Assembly: GCF_000374145.1 (NCBI RefSeq)
Contig: NZ_KB893654.1
Coordinates: forward strand, 186,001 to 250,000
Reading direction: 5' to 3'
From: Neomegalonema perideroedes DSM 15528
GTDB lineage: Bacteria; Pseudomonadota; Alphaproteobacteria; Rhodobacterales; Rhodobacteraceae
Length of the DNA: 64,000 nt
Made by a program: the position numbers and the translations under genes. The notes under the pieces are model-generated. The model saw only the letters and a program-made list of their open reading frames with translations. It made no database searches and was not told the origin of the DNA. Positions 1 through 7,334 of this stretch are shown here, piece after piece (position 1 is the first letter of the stretch; the number at the start of each line of letters is the position of its first letter).

Positions 1-1
1 G

Positions 2-655
2 GAGATTCTCAAACGTCTGGAGGCCGAAGGGCCCGCCGCGCCCGCCTCCGGTCCTTCGGCGCCTCCCCCTTCGGGCGGCGGGGGAGGGGGCGCGCGGGCG
101 GCTCTGGCTTTGGCGGCGGCTCCTCAGAGCGCGCCCGCGCCCTTGGAGGCCGTCGCGCCGCAGCATGACGCCGCGCCGCAGGATCTTCAGGCGCTCTCCG
201 CGCTCTTGCGGGCGAGGAAGGAGCTGGTCCTCGCGCTGGAGGTCGAGCGGGGCCTGCGCCCGACGCGCTTCGAGCCCGGACGCATCCTCTTCGCGCCCTC
301 CGAATCCTATGGCGGCGAGGCCGCCTTGCGCCTTTCGCAGAAGCTGGCCGCCTGGACGGGCCGTCCCTGGCTGATCGAGCCCGACGAAGCCGCGCCGCCC
401 GCCTCCGCCGCGCCCGCCAGCTTCGCCGAGACCCGCGCCGCAGCCGCCGAGGCGCTGAGCGCGCGGCTGAAGGCCGATCCCGCCGTGGCGGCGCTTCTGG
501 CGGCCTTTCCGGGCGCGGAGTTGTTGAAATCGGCGCCGCCTTCCGTCGCGGCCTCCGCCGCCGAGCTCCTTCCCGCCGAATCTCCGCCGCTCGACGATGG
601 GGAGACGCCGGAGGATCTCGACGCCTACGGCGCCTTCGACGACGAAGCCCCTTAA
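2..655 (+). CDS. dnaX: DNA polymerase III subunit gamma/tau, C-terminal part (5' end outside window)
   Basis: This is the last 217 codons of an open frame that enters from the left edge. An Ala/Pro/Gly-rich linker leads into a conserved C-terminal domain that I recognise from alphaproteobacterial tau subunits: a segment around FEPGRILF, then a conserved W-T-G-R-P-W stretch and a terminal AAFPGAELL motif. Tau organises the replicative polymerase by contacting the alpha subunit and DnaB; the ATPase part lies upstream of the window. The gene is followed at once by ybaB, the usual partner. The TAA stop overlaps the ribosome binding site of ybaB. No start can be given. Confidence 0.85.
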   Translation, partial: EILKRLEAEGPAAPASGPSAPPPSGGGGGGARAALALAAAPQSAPAPLEAVAPQHDAAPQDLQALSALLRARKELVLALEVERGLRPTRFEPGRILFAPSESYGGEAALRLSQKLAAWTGRPWLIEPDEAAPPASAAPASFAETRAAAAEALSARLKADPAVAALLAAFPGAELLKSAPPSVAASAAELLPAESPPLDDGETPEDLDAYGAFDDEAP

Positions 656-666
656 GGAGAAGATTG

Positions 667-1002
667 ATGTTCGGAGCGATGAAGGGTCTTGGCGACATCG
701 GCAAGATGATGAAGCAGGCCAAGGAGATGCAGGAGAAAATGGCCCAGATGCAGGAGGAGCTCGACCATGTGGAGGTCGAAGGCCGCTCCGGCGCCGGGCT
801 GGTTCAGGCGGTGATGAGCGCCAAGGGCGATCTGCGCAAGCTGACCATCGATCCGAGCCTGCTGAACCCGAACGACGCCGAGATGGTCAGCGACCTGATC
901 GTCGCCGCCGTGGCCGACGCCCGCGAAAAGGCCGCCGTCAAAATGCAGGAGGAGATGGCCAAGATCACGCAGGGCCTGCCGCCGGGGATCTTCGGGGGCT
1001 GA
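667..1002 (+). CDS. ybaB: YbaB/EbfC family nucleoid-associated protein
   Basis: 111 residues, the normal length for this DNA-binding family. The protein opens with a Met/Gln/Lys-rich amphipathic helix (KQAKEMQEKMAQMQEEL), then the conserved strand V-E-G-R-S-G-A-G-L-V-Q and the motif DLIVAAVADAREKA; these are the family hallmarks. The ATG at 667 is chosen over the TTG at 664 because AAGGAG (654-659) lies 7 nt upstream of it. That site overlaps the dnaX stop, so the two genes are almost certainly co-transcribed and coupled. recR, the usual third gene, does not follow; a repeat and a convergent small gene do. Confidence 0.93.
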   Translation: MFGAMKGLGDIGKMMKQAKEMQEKMAQMQEELDHVEVEGRSGAGLVQAVMSAKGDLRKLTIDPSLLNPNDAEMVSDLIVAAVADAREKAAVKMQEEMAKITQGLPPGIFGG

Positions 1003-1034
1003 GCCTCGAAAGGGGCGGGCGGATCGCCGCCCGC

Positions 1035-1105
1035 CTGAGAGCTTTTGAGATCGGCGCGTTTTCGCGGCGCGGAGCCTGACCGGCTCCGCTGGAAAACGCT
1101 CTCAG
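1035..1105. repeat. Intergenic palindromic repeat, copy 1
   Basis: A nested inverted repeat between the convergent ybaB and the 58-residue gene. Outer arms CTGAGAGC (1035-1042) and GCTCTCAG (1098-1105), middle arms GCGTTTTC (1056-1063) and GAAAACGC (1092-1099), inner stem CGGAGCC/GGCTCCG (1070-1076/1082-1088). Positions 1055-1105 match 9262-9312 at 47 of 51 bases. It probably acts as a bidirectional terminator or a dispersed REP-type element. It resembles, from memory, a short repeat common in alphaproteobacterial intergenic regions. Confidence 0.75.
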
Positions 1106-1108
1106 GGT

Positions 1109-1285
1109 TCAGGAATCTGAAAATTCGGCCGCGCCGCGGGCTTCGCGGCGGGCGATCTCCCGACGGCGGTGGTCGGCGAATTTCTCGCCCTCCCGCCGTT
1201 CGGTGCGAAAGCCGTTGACCTTCCAGAATTTGCAGAGCTTGCAGCCCGCCCGCAGGTTGCGGCGACGGCCTCTTTTATGATGCAT
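1109..1285 (-). CDS. Small conserved protein with a paired-Cys motif (58 aa)
   Basis: A 58-residue, strongly basic protein starting M-H-H-K-R-G-R-R-R-N and carrying G-C-K-L-C near residue 15, followed by K-x-N-G. I recall very similar short proteins (HHK-R, R-A-G-C-L-M-C-K) in Rhodobacterales genomes, where their role is unknown. The start is supported by GGGAGA (complement of 1291-1296), 5 nt before the ATG. The frame stays open far upstream, but only across the antisense strand of the ChaN-like gene, so the short start is preferred. A two-Cys motif this short could bind metal only by dimerising. Function not known. Confidence 0.6.
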   Translation of the reverse strand: MHHKRGRRRNLRAGCKLCKFWKVNGFRTERREGEKFADHRRREIARREARGAAEFSDS

Positions 1286-1498
1286 TGAGAATCTCCCAAG
1301 CGCGAAAGCCTCCGCGTCGGAATGTCGCGATTCGGGCGAAGGCGCAAGGCTTTCCCCTGATCTTCCTCCGCGCTTTCCCCGAATTCCTCCGGGTGAGGCC
1401 CGCAGGACGCGCAGGCGATTCGCCGCATCCCCTTTCGCCCATGCGTCCGAGGCGGCTATAGGGGGAGCCAAGGGGACCGACGCGGAAAGAGGGCGGTC

Positions 1499-2530
1499 AT
1501 GCATATGCTGAAGACCAAGCGGGCGAGGCTCGCGGCTGGGTTTCTCACGACGACCTTCGGAGCGGCTTTGACGGCTTTCGCGGCCTTGGGGGCTCCGGAG
1601 GCCGCGGCGCAACGCGCCGGAGAGCCGCCGGAGCCGGGGCGAGTCTATACGGGCGAAGGGCGATGGATCGGCGGCCTGCCGGATTTGGCGGCGCGTCTGG
1701 CCGAGACGCGATTCGTGGCCATCGGCGAAACCCACGACAATCCCGACCATCACCGGATTCAGGCGGCGCTGACCGCCTCCATCAAGCCGGAGGTTCTGGC
1801 CTTCGAGATGTTCCCCGAAGACGGCGAGGAGGCCCTGAACGATCTGCGGGCCTTCGGCGCCTCGCGCGAGCGTCTGGCCGGGGCGCTGGACTGGGAGGAG
1901 CGCGGATGGGGCGACTGGGATTTCTACGCGCAGATTCTCGAAGCCGCCCCTTGGGCCGACGTGACCGGCGGCGGCCTGCCGCGCGATCTTCTGCGCCGGG
2001 TTTCGGCGGAGGGGCTTTCGGCGGCGCCTGAGGCTCTGGTCGCGCGCTACGGCCTCGACGAGCCGCTGGCGCCCGAGGATCAGGCCGAGCTGACCAAGAT
2101 CCTCAACGAATCCCATTGCGGCCATCTGCCCGCCTCGCGCGTCGGAGGGATGAGCGCCGTGCAAAGGCTCTGGGACGCCAGCTTCGCGGAGGCCTGGGCC
2201 AGAGGCGCCGGCGAAGAAGGGCGCGGCGTCCTCATCGCGGGGGCGGCCCATGCGCGCGCCGACTGGGCGGCTCCGGCGCTGATGCGGCGCGCCCATCCCG
2301 AGGCGAGCGTGGCGGCGGTGGGGCTCTTCGGCCATCGGCCCGAGGCGCTGACCCTCGCGGATTACGGCCTCGCGCCTTACGACTTCATCGTCATCACCGA
2401 GCCCGATCCCGAGCGTCCCGACCCTTGCGCGGGCCTGCGGGCCGCCGCCGAGGTCCGGGCGGCCAGCGAGGAGGCTTCGGATTCGCCGCCCTCCGATTCC
2501 TCCGGAGCGGAGTCCGCCGCGCCGCGCTGA
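1499..2530 (+). CDS. ChaN family (DUF399) putative heme-binding periplasmic protein
   Basis: 343 residues with an N-terminal signal peptide (basic start, hydrophobic to about residue 35, A-A-A-Q cleavage). The diagnostic ChaN signature A-I-G-E-T-H-D-N-P-D-H-H is at about residues 74-85, and the closing motif G-A-A-H-A-R is near residue 250. Family members (ChaN, PhuW/HmuW-like) bind heme and are linked to iron uptake. Many are lipoproteins, but there is no lipobox Cys here, so this one is probably soluble in the periplasm. The last 30 residues are Ser/Ala/Glu-rich and look disordered. The start at 1499 has AGAGGG 5 nt upstream; an ATG at 1505 is an alternative. It appears to be a single-gene unit. 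Confidence 0.8.
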   Translation: MHMLKTKRARLAAGFLTTTFGAALTAFAALGAPEAAAQRAGEPPEPGRVYTGEGRWIGGLPDLAARLAETRFVAIGETHDNPDHHRIQAALTASIKPEVLAFEMFPEDGEEALNDLRAFGASRERLAGALDWEERGWGDWDFYAQILEAAPWADVTGGGLPRDLLRRVSAEGLSAAPEALVARYGLDEPLAPEDQAELTKILNESHCGHLPASRVGGMSAVQRLWDASFAEAWARGAGEEGRGVLIAGAAHARADWAAPALMRRAHPEASVAAVGLFGHRPEALTLADYGLAPYDFIVITEPDPERPDPCAGLRAAAEVRAASEEASDSPPSDSSGAESAAPR

Positions 2531-2558
2531 GCGCCGGGATTAAGCGCGAAAACGCATA

Positions 2559-2586
2559 AGGGGCTCACAAGCGCGCGAGAGCCCCT
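2559..2586 (+). terminator. Hairpin after the ChaN-like gene
   Basis: An 8-bp perfect stem (AGGGGCTC 2559-2566 with GAGCCCCT 2579-2586) with a 12-nt loop, 28 nt after the ChaN-like stop. There is no T tract, so it is a tentative terminator. Confidence 0.4.
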
Positions 2587-2668
2587 CGCCTGTTCAGGGA
2601 TCCTCGTTATGATCGGGGGCAGGATCGGGCGCGCAGGCCCTGAAGAGGGTTCGGAGACGAGGATTTTC

Positions 2669-3175
2669 ATGTTGCGGACTTCATCCCCCCCGACGGATCG
2701 CCTAGGAGGCGGGCGGGCGACGCGCCGGGAGGCTTTGGGCGGAGCCTTGGCTCTGGGCGCCCTCGCGGCTTTCGGAGGCGGCGGCGCTCAGGCCGAGGAG
2801 ACGCCGAGAATCGGCCCGGCCACGGCCGAGGCTCTGGCGGCGCGGGGCTGGTCGGAGGCGGCCTTCGATCCGCGTCTGAGCCTGACCCTGCCCGAGGTGG
2901 TCGAGAACGGCGCCAACGCGCCCGTGGATCTGGCCATGTCGGATTTGCCTGAAGGCGTCTTCGTGAAGCGGCTCGGGCTTTACGCCGAGGCGAACTTCAC
3001 GCCTGAGATCGCGGTCTACCGCTTCGGCCCGGCGACGGGCGCGCCCATGCGGATCTCGGCGCGGGCGCGGCTGGCGGAATCCCAGACGGTTTTGGCCGTG
3101 GCCGAGCTTTCGGACGGAAGCCTGCTGGCGGCGGATTTCCCGGTCAAAGTCGCCATCGGCGGCTGCGCGGGATGA
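2669..3175 (+). CDS. soxY: SoxY-like sulfur carrier protein with Tat signal
   Basis: 168 residues. An N-terminal Tat-type leader (T-R-R-E-A-L, then Ala/Gly-rich hydrophobic core, A-Q-A cleavage) directs folded export. The mature part has the SoxY layout (P-E-V-V-E-N-G, hydrophobic strands F-V-K-R-L-G-L-Y-A-E-A-N), ending in a C-terminal swinging arm with the single cysteine that carries the sulfur substrate. The canonical ending is GGCGG; here it is I-G-G-C-A-G and stop. SoxY pairs with SoxZ, encoded 10 nt downstream. The ATG at 2669 has a GAGGA-type site 6-7 nt upstream. No soxA, soxX, soxB or soxCD lies nearby. Confidence 0.82.
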   Translation: MLRTSSPPTDRLGGGRATRREALGGALALGALAAFGGGGAQAEETPRIGPATAEALAARGWSEAAFDPRLSLTLPEVVENGANAPVDLAMSDLPEGVFVKRLGLYAEANFTPEIAVYRFGPATGAPMRISARARLAESQTVLAVAELSDGSLLAADFPVKVAIGGCAG

Positions 3176-3185
3176 GGAGGCGCTC

Positions 3186-3527
3186 ATGAGCGAAGAAGAT
3201 TATGAGATCAAGCCGCGTCTGCGGGCGCCCAAAACCGCCGCCCCCGGCGAGCGCGTGACCATCCGCAGCCTGCTGATGCATCCGATGGAATCGGGGCGGC
3301 GCAAGGATCTGGAGGGGCGGGACATCCCGCGTCGGATCATCTACGGCGCCCGCTTCACGGCCAATGGCGAGGAGGTCTTCGCGGCGGAGCTTTCGCCGAT
3401 GAACGCCTCGCCGCTTTATCTCGAATTCGACCTGACCATTCAGGAGCCGACGACGCTCGAAGCCGAATGGATCGAGGACGGCGACGAACGTCGCTGGACC
3501 GCCTCGGCGCGAATCGAACTCGCCTGA
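3186..3527 (+). CDS. soxZ: SoxZ-like sulfur carrier partner
   Basis: 113 residues, the normal SoxZ length. Features recognised are P-G-E-R-V-T-I-R-S-L-L-M-H-P-M-E-S-G-R-R-K-D near residues 19-40 and an immunoglobulin-like strand pattern to the end. SoxZ has no carrier Cys and forms the heterodimer with SoxY. GAGGAGG sits just before the ATG at 3186, 10 nt after the soxY stop, so the two are translated together. The next gene, a CcdA-type transporter, follows after 23 nt, which suggests an operon in which electrons are brought to the periplasm to keep the SoxY Cys reduced. Confidence 0.88.
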   Translation: MSEEDYEIKPRLRAPKTAAPGERVTIRSLLMHPMESGRRKDLEGRDIPRRIIYGARFTANGEEVFAAELSPMNASPLYLEFDLTIQEPTTLEAEWIEDGDERRWTASARIELA

Positions 3528-3550
3528 ACCCTCTCTGCGGAGTCCCTCCT

Positions 3551-4357
3551 ATGACCGCCAACCTCGAGTCCGGGGCCGATCCTCGTCGCCGCGCCTTCGT
3601 GACGGCTCTGTTCTTCGTGGCGGGGCTGGCGACGGTCTTCATCGCGCTCGGCGCGACGGCCTCGGCCTTCGGGCAGGCGCTCGGGCGGCATAAGGAGACG
3701 CTCGCCATGGCGGGCGGGGCGGTGATCCTCGTCTTCGGCCTGCATTTCCTCGGGATTTTGCGGATTCCCTTCCTCTATCGCGAGGCGCGGGTGCAGGGCG
3801 TGGGCGGCGGCGGCACGCGCCTCGGCGCCTACGCCATGGGTCTGGCCTTCGCCTTCGGCTGGACGCCCTGCGTCGGGCCGGTGCTGGCGGCGGTGTTGTT
3901 TCAGGCGGCGCAGGCCGAGAGCCTCGGGCGCGGGGTGGGGCTGCTGGCGGCCTATTCGGCGGGGCTCGGGATTCCCTTCCTGCTGGCGGCTTTGTTCATC
4001 ACGCCCTTCCTGAGCTTCGTGAAGCGTTTCCGCAAAAGCCTCGGGGTGATCGAGAAGGTCATGGGGGGGATTCTGGCGGTCGTGGGGCTGCTGTTTCTGA
4101 CCGGCGGATTCACGCAGCTTTCGCTCTGGATGCTGGAGAATCTGCCCTTCCTCGCCAATATCGAGACCTTCGCGCCCGGCGCCGAGGGGCTGCGGAGCGG
4201 CGGAATCGACGTGGGCTATCCGGCGGCCTTCTTCGGCGGGCTGCTGAGCTTCCTGTCGCCCTGCGTGCTGCCTCTGGCGCCGCCCTATCTGGCCTATGTC
4301 GCGGGCATGAGCCTCGACGAGATGAAGGGCGGCGGGACGGAGGCCGGGGCGGCCTGA
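3551..4357 (+). CDS. ccdA: CcdA/SoxV-family thiol transporter, apparently circularly permuted
   Basis: 268 residues. CcdA carries reducing equivalents across the inner membrane through two Pro-Cys motifs. Ordinary CcdA starts with the helix holding S-P-C-V-L-P, followed by G-W-T-P-C in helix 4. Here the protein begins in the loop before helix 2 (P-R-R-R-A-F-V-T-A-L-F-F), reaches F-G-W-T-P-C-V-G-P (Cys107) and the usual last helix, then after a linker (about residues 196-225) adds L-S-F-L-S-P-C-V-L-P (Cys238) as the final helix. All six helices are present but rotated by one. The ATG at 3551 has CGGAG 8 nt upstream. The frame is uninterrupted. It ends 4 nt from the convergent TusA-like gene. 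Confidence 0.85.
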   Translation: MTANLESGADPRRRAFVTALFFVAGLATVFIALGATASAFGQALGRHKETLAMAGGAVILVFGLHFLGILRIPFLYREARVQGVGGGGTRLGAYAMGLAFAFGWTPCVGPVLAAVLFQAAQAESLGRGVGLLAAYSAGLGIPFLLAALFITPFLSFVKRFRKSLGVIEKVMGGILAVVGLLFLTGGFTQLSLWMLENLPFLANIETFAPGAEGLRSGGIDVGYPAAFFGGLLSFLSPCVLPLAPPYLAYVAGMSLDEMKGGGTEAGAA

Positions 4358-4361
4358 GGGC

Positions 4362-4610
4362 TCAGTCCTCGCCGCGCGCGATGAGGAAGATCAGGGCGCC
4401 CTCGAAATTCCGGCTCGTGTCGAGCAGCTTATGGCCCTGCTCGACGCAATAATGCGGGGCGTCCACCAAGGCGGCGGGATCGTCGGCGATCAGCCGCAGG
4501 CGCGCGCCCGGCGCCATCTCCTGAAGCCGCTTATGCGCCTTCAGCACCGGCAAGGGGCATTTCAGGCCCCTTGCGTCTATCTCGGCTTCAACCTCGGTCT
4601 CTTCGGACAT
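4362..4610 (-). CDS. TusA family sulfurtransferase
   Basis: 82 residues, the usual TusA/SirA size. The signature D-A-R-G-L-K-C-P-L-P at residues 12-21 contains the active Cys18 of the C-P-x-P motif, which accepts persulfide sulfur; a second Cys is at 54. TusA proteins relay sulfur to tRNA thiolation, molybdenum cofactor synthesis or sulfur oxidation. It starts immediately after the fabF-like stop (TGAATG) and has GGGAGG 8 nt before the ATG inside that gene, so it is the last member of the lipid operon. It converges on the soxYZ-ccdA unit with only 4 nt between them and no terminator visible. Confidence 0.85.
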   Translation of the reverse strand: MSEETEVEAEIDARGLKCPLPVLKAHKRLQEMAPGARLRLIADDPAALVDAPHYCVEQGHKLLDTSRNFEGALIFLIARGED

Positions 4611-5828
4611 TCAGACGCCCTCCCAGCGGCGTAAGGCCAAAACCGCATTCAGCCCGCCGAAAGCGAAAGAATTGGATAAGGCCGCCGAGATCTTCGCTTC
4701 GCGCGCGACGTTGGTCACGATGTCGAGGTCGCAATCCGGATCCGGCTCTTCGTAATTGATGGTCGGCGCGATGATTCCGTCGCGCAAGGCCATGATGGTC
4801 GCCGCCGCCTCCAGAGCCCCCGCGCCGCCGATGCAATGGCCGTGCATGGATTTCGTCGAGGTGACGCTCAGCGCCTCCGCCGCCGGGCCGAGCGCCGCCC
4901 GCAAGGCCGCGCATTCCGTGCGGTCGTTGGCTTGGGTGGCGGTGCCGTGGGCGTTGACGTGCTGAATGGCCTCGGGCGAGAGCCGCGCGTCCGCCAGAGC
5001 GGCGCGAATCGCCCGCGCGGCGCCGTCGAGCGAGGGCTGCACGATGTCGCTGGCGTCGGAGGTCATGCCGAAGCCGAGGATCTCCGCGAGGATTTCGGCG
5101 CCGCGGGCCTTGGCGGCCTCCAGCTCTTCGAGGATCAGCACCGCCGCGCCTTCGCCCTGCACCATGCCGCTGCGGTTGCGCGAGAAGGGGCGGCAGGCGT
5201 CGCGGGCCATGACGCGCAGGCCCTCCCAAGCCTTCAGCACGCCGTAGGTCAGGCCCGATTCCGCGCCGCCGGTGGCCGCCATGTCGGCCCCGCCCGAGCG
5301 GATCAGGTGAAAGGCCTGCCCTATGGCGTGGTTGGAGGAGGCGCAGGCCGTCGAGACCGACCAGGCCGGACCCTTCAGCCCGTATTTGATGCTGATCTGG
5401 CTGGCGGGGGCGTTGGCCATCAGGCGCGGCACGATGAAGGGATGCACCCGCGTTTTGCCCTCGCCGTAGACGAGGCGGTAATTATCGTCCTGAGTGTGCT
5501 GGCCGCCCATGCTGGTGCCGATCACCGTGGCGGCGCGCAATTGCTGGGCCTCGCCGAGTTCGAGGCCGCTTTGCGCCATGGCCTCGGCGGCGGCGTAGAG
5601 CGCCATTTGAGTCACGCGGTCGAAGAGCGCGATGTCCGAGCGCGAAAAATGCTCTTCGCCGCGGAAATCGCGGGCCTCGGCGGCGAAATTGGTCGCCAGC
5701 CCCTCAGTGGGGATGAGCTGGATCGGCCCGATCCCGGAGCGCCCTTCGCGCAGCCCTTCCAGAAACGCCTCTCGGCCGACCCCCAAGCTGGAGACGACGC
5801 CGAAGCCCGTCACCACGACGCGGCGCAC
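4611..5828 (-). CDS. Beta-ketoacyl-ACP synthase II-like enzyme
   Basis: 405 residues, thiolase fold. Catalytic set seen: Cys162 in S-T-A-C-A-S-S-N-H, His294 in V-N-A-H-G-T-A-T, Lys326 in T-S-T-K-S-M and His331 in H-G-H-C-I-G-G, plus the N-S-F-A-F-G-G loop. It elongates acyl chains held on an acyl carrier protein. The dedicated carrier 3 nt upstream and lpxD before that suggest it makes the specialised hydroxy- or long-chain acyl group for lipid A rather than bulk membrane fatty acids. The length and all four residues fit an active enzyme. Housekeeping fabF is expected elsewhere. Confidence 0.88.
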   Translation of the reverse strand: MRRVVVTGFGVVSSLGVGREAFLEGLREGRSGIGPIQLIPTEGLATNFAAEARDFRGEEHFSRSDIALFDRVTQMALYAAAEAMAQSGLELGEAQQLRAATVIGTSMGGQHTQDDNYRLVYGEGKTRVHPFIVPRLMANAPASQISIKYGLKGPAWSVSTACASSNHAIGQAFHLIRSGGADMAATGGAESGLTYGVLKAWEGLRVMARDACRPFSRNRSGMVQGEGAAVLILEELEAAKARGAEILAEILGFGMTSDASDIVQPSLDGAARAIRAALADARLSPEAIQHVNAHGTATQANDRTECAALRAALGPAAEALSVTSTKSMHGHCIGGAGALEAAATIMALRDGIIAPTINYEEPDPDCDLDIVTNVAREAKISAALSNSFAFGGLNAVLALRRWEGV

Positions 5829-5831
5829 GCG

Positions 5832-6107
5832 TCAGGACCCCTTTTCGGCGAGCAGCCGGCGCACCGCCTGCGCCGCCGCGCCCACGGTGGAGATGTCGAA
5901 ATCCGAGGCGTTCGGATCATTGGCGTTGTAGGGGACGGAGATGTCGAAGGACTCCTCGATGGCGAAGACGATCTCGACCAGCGCCAGCGAATCGAGGCCG
6001 AGCCCGTCGGGCGTGGAGTCGAGCGTGATCCTCTCCGGCTCCATCATGGCCTGTTGGGCGATGATCCGGCGGACTTCCGTAAAGACGGGGTCGGCGGTCT
6101 CGGTCAT
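5832..6107 (-). CDS. Specialised acyl carrier protein (AcpXL-like)
   Basis: 91 residues, acidic, with the phosphopantetheine site G-L-D-S-L at Ser40. The stretch after it, F-D-I-S-V-P-Y-N-A-N-D-P, and D-F-D-I-S-T-V-G match the special carrier of Rhodobacterales lpxD/fabF loci and the AcpXL group, not housekeeping AcpP. It probably holds the acyl chain that LpxD or a related acyltransferase puts on lipid A. It sits between lpxD (30 nt gap) and the ketoacyl synthase (3 nt gap). Confidence 0.85.
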   Translation of the reverse strand: MTETADPVFTEVRRIIAQQAMMEPERITLDSTPDGLGLDSLALVEIVFAIEESFDISVPYNANDPNASDFDISTVGAAAQAVRRLLAEKGS

Positions 6108-6137
6108 GAAATCCCCTTCACTTCTCGAACGAAGCCT

Positions 6138-7232
6138 TCACGGCGCTTCGGGCTCCGATTTGGGCCGCGCGGCGTTTTGGCTCCGCATCTTCTCCATGAA
6201 GCGCGGCAGACGCCGCTGCGCCATGAAGACGCGGATGGCCTCAGCATGCGGCAGAGCCGGAAACCCCATCATGACAGCGCCCGGCGCCACGTCGGTTCCG
6301 ACGCCCGAAGAGGCGGTCACCACCGCGTCCGAGCCGATGCGGATATGGTCGGCCACGCCGACCTTGCCCGCCAGAACCACCCGGTCGCCGATTTCGGTGC
6401 TGCCTGCGATTCCCACATGCGCGCAGATGAGGCAATTGCGCCCCATGCGCACATTGTGCCCGATCTGCACGAGGTTGTCGATTTTCGTTCCGTCGCCGAT
6501 CTCGGTGTCGCGGAGGGTGCCCCGGTCGATGGTCGCGCCCGCGCCGATCTCCACGTCGTCGCCGATCCGCAGCCCGCCCAGAGAAAAGACCCGCATCAGA
6601 TGGGTGTTCCTCGCGCCTTCGGCCACGGCGCCGGTGGCTTTGGCGCTCTCCACGGATCCGCGCTCGGGGGTGGCGAAGGAGAAGCCGTCCGAACCGAGGA
6701 CCGCGTTGGGATGCAGAATCGCCCGCGCCCCGATCCGCACCCGCGCCCCGACCCGCGCGCCGGAGGCGATCAGGGCGTCGGGGCCGATCTCCGCGTCCTC
6801 GGCGACGCTGGCCTGCGCGAGGATCCGCGCCCGGGGGCCGATCTTCGCGCCGGGGCCGATCCAGACGAAAGGCCCGATGCTGGAGCCCTCGCCGATCTCG
6901 GCCGAAGGATCGACGAAGGCCGTGGCGTGGACGCCCGGCGGGGCGTGGATCTCGGGGGCGAAGCGGGCGGTGAGGGGGGCCATGGCGGATTTGGGGCGGC
7001 GCACGAGAATCGCGGCCTCCAGACCCAGCGCCTTCCAGTCGGCGCCCTCGCGCAGCACGGCGACGCGGGCGGGCGGCTTCACCAGCTTCTCCAGATCCTC
7101 GGCCATGGCGAGGACCAGATCCGTCGGCGCGGCGGCGTCGGAGGGATGGACGGCGCGGGCCACGCGCAGGGCGCCGTCTCCTTCGAGGCGCGCCTCAAGG
7201 GCGGCCGCAAGCTCGGCGAGGACGACGTCCAT
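6138..7232 (-). CDS. lpxD: UDP-3-O-(3-hydroxyacyl)glucosamine N-acyltransferase
   Basis: 364 residues. N-terminal uridine-binding domain (to about residue 100), then a left-handed beta-helix of hexapeptide repeats (I-G-x-x-x-x) to about residue 320 and a C-terminal helix. N-L-V-Q-I-G-H-N places the catalytic His at 259; His272 lies in A-H-V-G-I-A-G. The enzyme adds the amide-linked hydroxyacyl chain in the third step of lipid A synthesis. The ATG at 7232 has AAGGAG 6 nt upstream. It leads the lpxD-acp-fabF-tusA operon. It is not in the usual bamA-lpxD-fabZ-lpxA cluster, so it may be a second copy. Confidence 0.92.
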   Translation of the reverse strand: MDVVLAELAAALEARLEGDGALRVARAVHPSDAAAPTDLVLAMAEDLEKLVKPPARVAVLREGADWKALGLEAAILVRRPKSAMAPLTARFAPEIHAPPGVHATAFVDPSAEIGEGSSIGPFVWIGPGAKIGPRARILAQASVAEDAEIGPDALIASGARVGARVRIGARAILHPNAVLGSDGFSFATPERGSVESAKATGAVAEGARNTHLMRVFSLGGLRIGDDVEIGAGATIDRGTLRDTEIGDGTKIDNLVQIGHNVRMGRNCLICAHVGIAGSTEIGDRVVLAGKVGVADHIRIGSDAVVTASSGVGTDVAPGAVMMGFPALPHAEAIRVFMAQRRLPRFMEKMRSQNAARPKSEPEAP

Positions 7233-7334
7233 CTGGCTCTCCTTCAGAATGCGGGCCTTCCTGCGAAAGCCTCAAGGCGGAGAAGCCGCGCTTCCCCGCC
7301 CGATCCTCCGCTTAGCGCGGCGGCTCCCGTCTTG

